Source: Bacillota bacterium (GTDB lineage: Bacteria; Bacillota; Sulfobacillia; JABLXB01). From it: a DNA stretch of 7,741 nucleotides. Of the stretch, positions 1 through 6,088 are shown one piece after another (position 1 is the first letter of the stretch; each line of letters begins with the position of its first letter). The notes under the pieces were generated by a model, which saw nothing but the letters and a program-made list of their open reading frames with translations, had not been told where the DNA came from and ran no database searches. A program made the position numbers and the translations under genes. The stretch is from the NCBI GenBank assembly GCA_024653225.1, contig JANLGA010000003.1, forward strand, positions 34,074 to 41,814. Direction: 5' to 3'.

Positions 1-1
1 C

Positions 2-2092
2 GTCGCGGGTTCTCGCGCGAGGAGCAGGGTGGAGTTTCGGTTTCGGCACGCGAGCGGCCATTACGTGTGGCTGGAGACCACCGGGAGCCCCCTCCTGGAA
101 GGCGACAGGGTAGCCGGAGCCATACTGGTGAGCCGGGACATAACAGAGCGTAAGCACGCCGAACAGCAGCTGCAGCACAGGTTGGCGTTGGAGGAGGCCG
201 TGACGCAGGTCGCAACGGAACTGGTTGCGGGAAAGACGCCGGACCTGAAGAGAATACTGGAGGTGCTCGGCGGGGTACTGGATGCGGACAGGGCTTTCAT
301 CTTCCAGTTCAGAGAGGGGATCGAGGGCAAGAAGCCGGGGTTCGAGTGGTCAATGACGGGCGACAGGCGGATGTCGGGGACGATCGAGTCCATTGACATC
401 GCGGAGGTACCGTGGTGGTCGCGGGCACTCCGAGACGCGGGTAGCCTCAGGCTCAGCGATGTCTCCGAGCTTCCGTTGGAGGCGGCGAACGAGAAGGGCA
501 TTCTCGAGTCAAGGGGCATCCGGTCGCTCCTCGCGGTACCGGTGTTCTGCTCCGGCGAACTGCTGGGGGTCATGGGATTCGGCAGCACCGCGGGACCCCG
601 GGACTGGCCGGAGGGCGATGCCCACCTGCTCAGGGTGGTCTCGGAGATGCTGGCCGCCTACGTCCAGCGGAAGCACAGTGAGGACGCACTCCGCGAGAGC
701 GAGGAGAGATACAGGACGCTCATCGAGAACCAGGACGAGGGCATCGGCATACTCGACCTTGAAGAGAATTTCATGTTCGCAAACCCCGCGGCGGACGCCA
801 TATTCGGGGTGTCTCCGGGCGGCCTCGCAGGCCGCAATCTCAGGGAGTTCGTGGACTCGGAGAACTTCGAGATAATACTGACCAACACCCGCATGCGGCC
901 CACGGGGATCAAGACCACGTACGAGATCGAGGTATACCGCCCGAGCGGGGAGAAGCGCGTGCTGTTGCTCACCGGGGCGCCGCGATTTGACAGCCGCAGG
1001 GTGCTCATCGGCACGTTCGGGATCTTCCGCGACATTACGGAGCAGAAGCAGGCCGAAGCGGAAATCAAGTACCTGAGCTTCCACGACAAGCTGACGGGGC
1101 TTTACAACCGCGCCTACTTTGAAGAGGAATTGATGAGGATCAACGCGCAGAGGCAGCTCCCGATAAGCATAATCATGGGCGACGTGAACGGTCTCAAGCT
1201 GGTCAACGACGCGTTCGGCCACCACGAGGGAGACCGTCACCTCGTCGAGATGGCCCACATACTGAGGGGTTGTTGCAGGAAGGAGGACGTGGTGGCGAGG
1301 TGGGGCGGCGACGAGTTCGTGATGGTGCTGCCCAAGACCTCCCACAGGACCGCGACGGAAGTGTGTGACAGGATAAGGCAGGCTTGCCGCGAATCCGCCC
1401 GGAATCCCCTCAAGCTCAGCATTGCGCTCGGCACCGCGACGAAGGAGACCCCCGGCGAAAGCATCCAGGAACTGTTGAGGGAAGCGGAAGACAGGATGTA
1501 CAGGAACAAGTTGCTGGAGAGCAAGAGCACCAGGAGCTTCATCTTCCTGTCCCTTCAGAAGACATTGAGGGAGAGGAGCCACGAGACCGAGGAACACGCG
1601 CAGCGTCTCCAGAAGATCGCGTTGAGGATCGGCCAGGCCCTCGGACTGTCCGACAGCAAGCTTGACGAACTCTCCCTCCTGGCGGCCCTCCACGACATAG
1701 GGAAGATAGCGATACCAGACAGCATACTCCTGAAGCCCACGCAATTGACCGCCGAGGAATGGGAGACGGTCAAGAGGCACCCCGAGATCGGCTACAGGAT
1801 AGCGGCGTCATCGCCGGAGATGGCGCCGATCGCCGAGGCCATCTTGAGCCACCACGAGCGGTGGGACGGAACGGGCTACCCCCAAGGCCTGAAGGGGGAC
1901 GAGATACCCCTCACCTCGAGGATAATCGCCGTCGCCGACGCATACGACACCATGACGCACAGGAGGCAATACAAGGAGGCGATCCGCGGCGATGAGGCAT
2001 GCCGCGAGATCTCGGCGAACGCGGGCACCCAGTTCGACCCCGAAGTGGTGAGGGCCTTTCTCGGGGTCGTCCCCGAGCTCCAAGACGCGTGA
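2..2092 (+). CDS. PAS-GAF-PAS-GGDEF-HD-GYP c-di-GMP synthase/phosphodiesterase (5' partial)
   Basis: Bifunctional cyclic-di-GMP enzyme with an N-terminal sensory region. The frame is open to the window edge and begins in the middle of a PAS domain, so the true start lies outside; the GTG at 29 is only the first in-window start codon. Counting from that GTG: end of a PAS/PAC unit 1-45 (ending in DITERK), GAF about 50-212, a second PAS about 222-345 (ending in DITEQK), GGDEF about 346-500 and HD-GYP about 505-687. The GGDEF signature is intact at 426-430. An RKED sequence five residues before it fits the RxxD product-inhibition site, so the cyclase should be active and feedback-inhibited. The HD-GYP half keeps HDIGK (HD at 555-556) and the HHERWDGTGYP block, so hydrolysis should also be possible. 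There are no membrane segments in the visible part, so it is probably cytoplasmic or anchored further upstream. It converges on the thioredoxin gene with only 10 bp between stops. The ligand of the GAF/PAS sensors is unknown. Confidence 0.95.
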   Translation, partial: VAGSRARSRVEFRFRHASGHYVWLETTGSPLLEGDRVAGAILVSRDITERKHAEQQLQHRLALEEAVTQVATELVAGKTPDLKRILEVLGGVLDADRAFIFQFREGIEGKKPGFEWSMTGDRRMSGTIESIDIAEVPWWSRALRDAGSLRLSDVSELPLEAANEKGILESRGIRSLLAVPVFCSGELLGVMGFGSTAGPRDWPEGDAHLLRVVSEMLAAYVQRKHSEDALRESEERYRTLIENQDEGIGILDLEENFMFANPAADAIFGVSPGGLAGRNLREFVDSENFEIILTNTRMRPTGIKTTYEIEVYRPSGEKRVLLLTGAPRFDSRRVLIGTFGIFRDITEQKQAEAEIKYLSFHDKLTGLYNRAYFEEELMRINAQRQLPISIIMGDVNGLKLVNDAFGHHEGDRHLVEMAHILRGCCRKEDVVARWGGDEFVMVLPKTSHRTATEVCDRIRQACRESARNPLKLSIALGTATKETPGESIQELLREAEDRMYRNKLLESKSTRSFIFLSLQKTLRERSHETEEHAQRLQKIALRIGQALGLSDSKLDELSLLAALHDIGKIAIPDSILLKPTQLTAEEWETVKRHPEIGYRIAASSPEMAPIAEAILSHHERWDGTGYPQGLKGDEIPLTSRIIAVADAYDTMTHRRQYKEAIRGDEACREISANAGTQFDPEVVRAFLGVVPELQDA
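2060..2077 (-). terminator. GC-rich hairpin, possible terminator of the ccdA/thioredoxin unit
   Basis: A 7-bp perfect stem (CTCGGGG / CCCCGAG) with a 4-nt loop lies about 26 bp beyond the thioredoxin stop on the minus strand, within the 3' end of the convergent c-di-GMP gene. No T-run follows it on either strand, so it is not a canonical intrinsic terminator. It may only reflect the high GC content. Confidence 0.25.
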
Positions 2093-2102
2093 GATATCGG
2101 GC

Positions 2103-2549
2103 TCACTTGCGGATTCCGCTCGCCTCGACCAGTGACTTCATTTCCTCGAATGAGCTATAACCCTCGACATAGTCGGCCACGGAACCGTCCGCCCTGGCGA
2201 ACACGATCTTCGGGATCAGCTGGACCCCGTACTTCGCCGCCAGCACGGGCTGCCTGTATACATCTATAGTAAGGACTAGCACTTTCCCGCCGTAGTACTC
2301 GGCCAGTCGGTCCAACACGGGTTCCATTTCCCGGCAAGGGGCGCACTTGTCCCACCCGAACTTTATGACCATCGGGAGCCCCAGCTCGATCGCGTGGGAT
2401 ATGTGGGATTGGTCGGCGTTACGGATGTGCCATTGCGATTGAACCGGCGTCGGTTCCTGCTCGACCCGTTTCCCGCACCCCGTCGTGACCGCTCCCAGGA
2501 CGGCGAGGCCGGCGACGACCGCCACACACGACAATGCCGCTCGAGACAT
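2103..2549 (-). CDS. Thioredoxin-like protein, putative lipoprotein, partner of CcdA
   Basis: A 148-residue thioredoxin-fold protein that probably works outside the cytoplasmic membrane. The chosen ATG gives a short basic start, a hydrophobic stretch (about residues 5-22) and a TTGC sequence with Cys25 as the likely lipidated residue. The lipobox is imperfect, with Thr rather than Leu/Val at -3, so a plain signal anchor is possible. The mature part carries WDKCAPC with active-site Cys69 and Cys72, and the cis-proline loop LIPKIV with Pro113. The residue just before the CxxC is Lys, not the Trp of classical thioredoxin. This resembles short thioredoxin-family proteins of anaerobes encoded next to ccdA. 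A GGGGGGA sequence sits 5 nt before the ATG. An in-frame ATG at 2609 would overlap ccdA, put 20 residues before the signal sequence, and is not preferred. The gene follows ccdA by 20 bp and is almost certainly co-transcribed. Inferred role: passing electrons from CcdA to extracytoplasmic disulfides, for example apocytochrome c or other secreted proteins. Confidence 0.88.
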   Translation of the reverse strand: MSRAALSCVAVVAGLAVLGAVTTGCGKRVEQEPTPVQSQWHIRNADQSHISHAIELGLPMVIKFGWDKCAPCREMEPVLDRLAEYYGGKVLVLTIDVYRQPVLAAKYGVQLIPKIVFARADGSVADYVEGYSSFEEMKSLVEASGIRK

Positions 2550-2554
2550 GCGTT

Positions 2555-2561
2555 TCCCCCC
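2555..2561 (-). promoter_or_regulatory. Ribosome binding site (GGGGGGA) of the thioredoxin-like gene
   Basis: Read on the minus strand, GGGGGGA lies 5 nt before the ATG at 2549. It can pair with a CCUCC anti-Shine-Dalgarno through a central G-U pair. It supports this start over the longer in-frame ATG at 2609. The same motif precedes two other genes in the window. Confidence 0.55.
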
Positions 2562-2569
2562 GTGCAGCA

Positions 2570-3238
2570 CTAGGCCGCCATGTAGATCAGGTAAGCGCCG
2601 GCAATGCACATCAGAACGCCGGTCGCCTTGCGCGCGAAGTCAATACCCGTTGCGAACCGCCGGATACTCGCTTCCACCAATCCCCACGAAAGTGCCGCGG
2701 CGAAGATGAGGGCGCAGTGACCGAGGCTGTACGCCGTCATCAGTACCACCCCTCGGAGGGGCTGGGCTCCCGCCGCGAGGAATCCGACTATCGCGGCGAG
2801 CATCGGCGTCGCGCACGGGGTCAGGACGGTACCGAAGAGGAATCCGAAGAGGAACGCCGACCCGCAGGTCGCGCGGCGGCTGACCAAGGCACACGCGTTC
2901 CACTGGAGCGGGCCGACCCACCCCGTCACCAACAAGCCGGCGACGACCAGCAGCGCCCCGAACCCGATTGACGCCTGCCTCATGCCGAGCGCGAGCGACC
3001 TGCCCAGGAAAGCGGACAGCGCACCCAGCGCGGAAAGTGACGTGGTGGTGCCCGCTGTAAACGATAGGGCCGTCAGCATGCGCCGGTGAACGGGCACGGC
3101 CGACGTCACCGCGCAGGCCGCGGGCAGGGCCGCCAGCACGCACGGGGATGCCGAGGACAGGATGCCTCCGATAAACGCGACGAGCACCGCACCCGCCGCG
3201 CTGATGTCGTTCGGATGGGGGAGCGAAAACCCGCCCAT
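2570..3238 (-). CDS. CcdA/DsbD-type cytochrome c biogenesis membrane protein
   Basis: A 222-residue polytopic membrane protein of the CcdA family, which moves electrons from cytoplasmic thioredoxin across the membrane to extracytoplasmic thiol proteins. The two conserved redox cysteines sit in the expected contexts: ASPCVLAALP (Cys33) at the start of the first membrane segment and LTPCATP (Cys142) at the start of the fourth. About six hydrophobic segments can be seen (about residues 15-45, 55-80, 88-108, 128-158, 162-188 and 203-221). Length is typical for CcdA. There is no fused thioredoxin domain; that role is taken by the separate gene 20 bp downstream. The ATG at 3238 is preceded by AGGGAGGA 4 nt upstream. 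A sigma70-like promoter lies 41-69 bp before the start, in the 65-bp gap after the MFS gene. Extra cysteines at 42, 116, 125, 175 and 211 are not part of the known redox pair. Cytochrome c maturation is the usual role, but no cytochrome c genes are in view, so the target is undetermined. Confidence 0.93.
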   Translation of the reverse strand: MGGFSLPHPNDISAAGAVLVAFIGGILSSASPCVLAALPAACAVTSAVPVHRRMLTALSFTAGTTTSLSALGALSAFLGRSLALGMRQASIGFGALLVVAGLLVTGWVGPLQWNACALVSRRATCGSAFLFGFLFGTVLTPCATPMLAAIVGFLAAGAQPLRGVVLMTAYSLGHCALIFAAALSWGLVEASIRRFATGIDFARKATGVLMCIAGAYLIYMAA

Positions 3239-3278
3239 GGTTCCTCCCTACCGAGAACGGGGATGTGTCGCGCCGTTC

Positions 3279-3307
3279 ATTCTATCATTCGCCGAGACAT
3301 CTATCAA
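3279..3307 (-). promoter_or_regulatory. Sigma70-type promoter for ccdA-thioredoxin
   Basis: Read on the minus strand, TTGATA (3302-3307, 5 of 6 match to TTGACA) is followed after exactly 17 bp by TAGAAT (3279-3284, 5 of 6 match to TATAAT). The predicted transcript start is near 3271-3273, about 33 bp upstream of the ccdA ATG, leaving room for its ribosome binding site. The -35 box overlaps the last codons and TGA stop of the MFS gene. This is the best promoter match I found in the window. Confidence 0.6.
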
Positions 3308-4503
3308 TCAGTGTATCCTGAAGCGGTACGCGTGAACGCCGACGGGATGGCGAGGGCCACGGCGAAGCCCACTGCGGGGCAAAGCGCCGCAAATGAGAGC
3401 GCCGCCCCGATCCCCATCCTGTCGGCGACGGCCCCGACGAGGAACACGAGGATGCTTCCGGCGGCTTCCCCGGCCCACACCAGGCCGGCGACCGTGGCCA
3501 TTCCTTCAGACACGGCTTCCTGCGCCATCACGGTCAACGCCGGGAGGGGAACACTCAGGAGAACGCTCCCGAGGGCGAGGATGAGCGGGAACATACTCCC
3601 CCTTGCGTGCGTTGCGAGCAGCAGGGGCCCGATTGACGACAGCAGGCCCGCGCGGATGACCGTGCTTCGCCCCAGCCTGTCGGAGAGGTGTCCCCCCAGG
3701 AGGTATCCGAGCCCTTCCGCGCCCAGGAAGACGAACAGCGGCCACTTCGTGGACTCGACTGCGACGCCCCTGGACTCGACCAGGTAGACTCCCAAGAATG
3801 ATGAGAAGGAGGCCGCTATCCCGCTGCGGAACGCGGCGACTATGAACAAGAGTGCGAGGAAGCCTCGTTTTTCCCTTAGTGCATGCGCCAGGCCTGCCGC
3901 TGTCTCGCGGCCCTCGACCCTGGCATTGAGGGGCGCGTATCGCAACAGGAAGGGGAACAACAAGAGGGCGGGAACCGCGGCCAGGTAGCTGCGTTCGAGC
4001 CCGAAGCGACCGACGAGGCTCAAGACGTATACCGGCCCGAGGGCGATCCCGATGCTTCCGCAGGTCGCGAACGTTCCCATTGCGAGGCCGCGGCGTCCCT
4101 CACCGACAATGGACGCGAGTTTGGCGCCCTGGGGATGGAACACGGAGGAACAGACACCCCCGATCACCGCCGCGGCCCCGATCGCGGCGGGGTTGGACCA
4201 GCGCCCGATGGAACTCAACGCCAGCGCGGTGATGGGGACCGCCAGGGCGGTGCACCCGAGCCAGCCGGTACGGTCCGTGATGAAGCCCGAGACCGGCTGC
4301 GGTAGACCCTTCGACAAATTGTACGCGCCGATCAGGAGACCGGCATCACCCTCGCGCAGGCCGGTCTCCGCGAGGGTGATGCCGGTCTTCTCGACTATGA
4401 GGGGCATCATAGCCGGAAGAAACGGCAAGTAGCAATCGTGAACGATGTGCCCGAGGCTGAGGGCGAGCAGGGAAAATATCGTGTAGTTGTGGGGCTGGCG
4501 CAC
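3304..4503 (-). CDS. Fsr-like major facilitator superfamily (MFS) transporter
   Basis: A 399-residue integral membrane protein with about 12 hydrophobic segments in two halves separated by a charged loop near residues 189-214. It resembles the fosmidomycin-resistance (Fsr) branch of MFS efflux proteins. Supporting features are the N-terminal HxxxD with YLPFLPAMMPLI (19-36), NLSKGLPQPVSGFITDR in the loop after helix 2 (62-78), SSVFHPQGAKLAS in helix 4 (119-131), and the second-half loop GGHLSDRLGR (270-279). The start is GTG at 4503, chosen because AAGGAGGA lies 7 nt upstream; no ATG start is needed. It follows the URO-D gene by 102 bp with no convincing promoter or terminator between them, so co-transcription is possible. 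Oddity: residues 50-56 (REGDAGL) look like an extra segment compared with Fsr proteins and are encoded by one arm of a 20-bp perfect inverted repeat. Fsr relatives export drugs or small metabolites, but the substrate here is unknown and uptake cannot be excluded. Confidence 0.9.
   Translation of the reverse strand: MRQPHNYTIFSLLALSLGHIVHDCYLPFLPAMMPLIVEKTGITLAETGLREGDAGLLIGAYNLSKGLPQPVSGFITDRTGWLGCTALAVPITALALSSIGRWSNPAAIGAAAVIGGVCSSVFHPQGAKLASIVGEGRRGLAMGTFATCGSIGIALGPVYVLSLVGRFGLERSYLAAVPALLLFPFLLRYAPLNARVEGRETAAGLAHALREKRGFLALLFIVAAFRSGIAASFSSFLGVYLVESRGVAVESTKWPLFVFLGAEGLGYLLGGHLSDRLGRSTVIRAGLLSSIGPLLLATHARGSMFPLILALGSVLLSVPLPALTVMAQEAVSEGMATVAGLVWAGEAAGSILVFLVGAVADRMGIGAALSFAALCPAVGFAVALAIPSAFTRTASGYTD
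4337..4388. repeat. 20-bp perfect inverted repeat inside the MFS gene
   Basis: The arms at 4337-4356 and 4369-4388 are exact reverse complements, separated by 12 bp. The left arm on the + strand begins AGACCGGCATCACC. In the MFS reading frame the first-read arm encodes part of KTGITLA and the second encodes REGDAGL. Transcribed, this would give a very stable stem about 40 codons into the message. It does not look like a terminator because it is in frame, early in the gene and lacks a T-run. Confidence 0.9.
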
Positions 4504-4510
4504 TCGGTGG

Positions 4511-4518
4511 TCCTCCTT
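4511..4518 (-). promoter_or_regulatory. Strong ribosome binding site fixing the MFS GTG start
   Basis: Read on the minus strand, AAGGAGGA lies 7 nt before the GTG at 4501-4503. It is the closest match to the consensus Shine-Dalgarno in the window and is the reason the non-ATG start is preferred. Confidence 0.75.
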
Positions 4519-4605
4519 CGGGGGGACCCGGCTGGTTCACTGCCACGGGATTTCGGGCATGCCGGTCGCGATCCCTTCTCGTCCGCCGAGGCATCGGAGC
4601 CTCAA

Positions 4606-5934
4606 TCAAAGACAAGCAGTGGCTTCACGCGCGATCTCGACCCACCGGGTGAGCCGCTCGGGATGCCCCTCGACCGTGTGAGTGTCTTTCAAAATGATCT
4701 CGACCACGCAGCCCCCAGTGACCGTGATGCCGTCCCGAAGGATCTTGAGTATGAGGTCAGGACTGAGTTCGCCCACGAGCAGCGCGGGATTCGGCTTCCA
4801 TGAAAGGATGAAATCCCTCCCTAGCGCCTCGGCTGCAATCCGGAGGTCGGCCCACGGGCTCACTGACACCCGTCGGAGGCGCGGGATCCTCTTCACGATG
4901 TCGAACTTGCGGGTCAATGGTTCGCAACAGCCGTAGCAGTTGAGGCCGAACCTCGCGAGGAGGGGTATCTGGTATCTCAGCGCGAACTCGTCATGCATGG
5001 CGGGGGAAACGTGAGCGTATTCCTGCGCCTCCGCAAATCCCCAGAGGTCGCGAAGCCGGAGCCCTCTCTCGGACGACCCCGGCTGCGGCAGCTCGTCCGT
5101 GTATCCGAGTCCGCCCGAACCCACGTAGTCGGCCCGGTTGTTGAGTTCCAGGAGGCCGTCCGCCTCCACGCGGTCGAGCAGGCGCATCGTTCCCCGCATC
5201 AGGATGTCCATGGCTTCGTGCACCCAATTCGGGCGGTCAATCATGTCAATCATGAGCTGCTCCAGGCCGCGAAGGCCGGCCAGGGTCGCCACCAGGCTCG
5301 TGTCCAGCCGTACCCTCCGGTTCAATCGGACGTCGAGGATGTCCCCGAATACGTCCTCGACAGCCTGGAGGTTCGAACGCGTCGCCTCCCAGTCCACTTC
5401 CACGTCCGGGGGCTTCAGGCCCTCGATGTCACGGGGGTCCTTTATCGCGGCGTCGAAGGCGTAGCTGCCGCCAGGGTCGGACGAATACTTCCTCCGTATG
5501 CCGATGCCCCACCCGCTCGAGGTGTAGACCAGGGGTACCGGCAGGACCGGTTCTATCACGTAATCGTCGGGCAGGTTGTCCCAACGGTAGAGCGTCTTGC
5601 GCAGGTACCATTCGTAGTCCCGCCAGAACGGGTCGCTTATGGTCATGGACTCCAGGGGGAGAATCTCCCTCCAGGATCCTTCAGGGAACACCAGTATCAT
5701 GGGACGAGCACCCTGGAGGCCGTTGTGCCGTTTCCACAAGTCGCGCTTTTCCGTCTGTTGGGGAGCGTGGGAGACCTCGGCCACGAGCTTCGCCATCTCC
5801 CGCAGCAGCTTCCTCTCGGCGGTTGCGGGCGCCCTTGAGGGCCCCATCGCCGGTTCGAGCGGTACCCACTCGTTGAACAGCTCCCACTTCCGCGATGTCC
5901 TCGAACGTTCCACTGACTCCGGACGTACCGGCAT
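4606..5934 (-). CDS. Uroporphyrinogen decarboxylase (URO-D)-family protein, probable methylcobamide methyltransferase
   Basis: A 442-residue protein of the URO-D superfamily, in the divergent branch found with corrinoid proteins (MtaA/CmuA-like) rather than in heme synthesis. Visible landmarks are MILVFPEGSWREILP (79-93), DIEGLKPPDVEVDWE (169-183), GFAEAQEYAHVSPAMHDEF (299-317), LNCYGCCEPL (331-340) and VSVSPWADL (356-364). His314 and the cysteines at 333, 336 and 337 are candidate zinc ligands for thiol or methyl-group activation, by analogy with the zinc site of MtaA. The conserved fold begins around residue 42; the residues before it form an extension with no recognised domain. The ATG at 5934 is kept because GGGGGGAT precedes it. 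The internal ATG at residue 30 has no ribosome binding site. It is soluble, with no signal peptide. Divergent transcription from the corrinoid-binding gene supports a role in methyl transfer to or from that protein. The methyl donor and acceptor are not identifiable. An uncharacterised URO-D-like role remains possible. Confidence 0.85.
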   Translation of the reverse strand: MPVRPESVERSRTSRKWELFNEWVPLEPAMGPSRAPATAERKLLREMAKLVAEVSHAPQQTEKRDLWKRHNGLQGARPMILVFPEGSWREILPLESMTISDPFWRDYEWYLRKTLYRWDNLPDDYVIEPVLPVPLVYTSSGWGIGIRRKYSSDPGGSYAFDAAIKDPRDIEGLKPPDVEVDWEATRSNLQAVEDVFGDILDVRLNRRVRLDTSLVATLAGLRGLEQLMIDMIDRPNWVHEAMDILMRGTMRLLDRVEADGLLELNNRADYVGSGGLGYTDELPQPGSSERGLRLRDLWGFAEAQEYAHVSPAMHDEFALRYQIPLLARFGLNCYGCCEPLTRKFDIVKRIPRLRRVSVSPWADLRIAAEALGRDFILSWKPNPALLVGELSPDLILKILRDGITVTGGCVVEIILKDTHTVEGHPERLTRWVEIAREATACL

Positions 5935-5941
5935 CCCGGTA

Positions 5942-5948
5942 TCCCCCC
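5942..5948 (-). promoter_or_regulatory. Ribosome binding site (GGGGGGA) of the URO-D-family gene
   Basis: Read on the minus strand, GGGGGGA lies 7 nt before the ATG at 5934. It favours the full 442-residue form over the ATG at residue 30, which has no comparable sequence upstream. Confidence 0.5.
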
Positions 5949-5970
5949 AGTTTCATTGCGAGCCTCTTGC

Positions 5971-5985
5971 TGAAGTGATACTTCA
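5971..5985. promoter_or_regulatory. Palindrome, possible operator
   Basis: TGAAGT-GAT-ACTTCA is a 6-bp perfect inverted repeat around a 3-bp centre, located in the divergent region and overlapping the best -10-like hexamer. Its position would suit a regulator acting on either gene. There is only one copy, and no regulator gene is in the window. Confidence 0.3.
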
Positions 5986-6076
5986 CTGCGGGCGTGCAGG
6001 GTCCTTCCGTGCCCGCTTCCCTCGCAGGAGGAATTCGCATCGTAAGGCGAGAACCTTGCGGCAACGCGGAAGCAGC

Positions 6077-6083
6077 GGGGGGA
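6077..6083 (+). promoter_or_regulatory. Ribosome binding site fixing the TTG start of the corrinoid protein
   Basis: GGGGGGA lies 5 nt before the TTG at 6089-6091. It defines a 212-residue product, the usual size for this family. The open frame upstream runs antisense through the URO-D gene and is not expected to be translated. Confidence 0.65.
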
Positions 6084-6088
6084 TCTCG

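Larger units (their letters stand above)
5935..6088. promoter_or_regulatory. Divergent control region between the URO-D and corrinoid genes
   Basis: This 154-bp non-coding gap should hold the promoters of both divergent genes. I see no convincing -35/-10 pair on either strand; GATACT (5977-5982) is the best -10-like hexamer on the + strand, but its nearest -35-like TTGCGA is only 15 bp away. It holds a small palindrome (separate entry) and mirror-image GGGGGGAT ribosome binding sites near its two ends. An isolated AGGAGGA at 6026-6032 is not followed by a start codon at useful spacing. No cobalamin riboswitch could be recognised. Confidence 0.5.

Noticed and set aside
1..31. Possible frameshift at the left edge: the first bases also read plausibly in another frame (RRGFSREEQ) before the PAS sequence
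   Set aside because: The PAS frame is itself open to the edge and reads acceptably. About 30 bp is too little to decide.
509..1780. Long open frame of 423 codons on the minus strand opposite the c-di-GMP gene
   Set aside because: It mirrors the codon structure of a clearly real PAS/GGDEF/HD-GYP gene in GC-rich DNA and its translation shows no recognisable domain.
2550..2609. Longer start for the thioredoxin-like gene at the ATG at 2609
   Set aside because: It would overlap ccdA by 40 bp and place 20 extra residues before the signal sequence. The ATG at 2549 has a usable ribosome binding site.
4588..4603. Hairpin GAGGC/GCCTC just after the URO-D stop as a terminator
   Set aside because: The stem is only 5 bp with a 6-nt loop and no T-run, so it is not distinguishable from chance at this GC content.
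5237..5254. Perfect tandem 9-bp repeat (TCAATCATG twice) encoding MIDMID in the URO-D gene
   Set aside because: It fits a helix where similar residues are common in the family. A two-copy 9-bp repeat has no clear significance.
5639..6088. Upstream in-frame extension of the corrinoid gene to an ATG at 5639
   Set aside because: It runs antisense through the URO-D gene and gives non-family sequence. The TTG at 6089 has a ribosome binding site and gives the normal 212-residue length.
5935..6088. Cobalamin riboswitch upstream of the corrinoid gene
   Set aside because: No B12-box-like sequence or multi-helix arrangement could be recognised, and the leader is short for that element.
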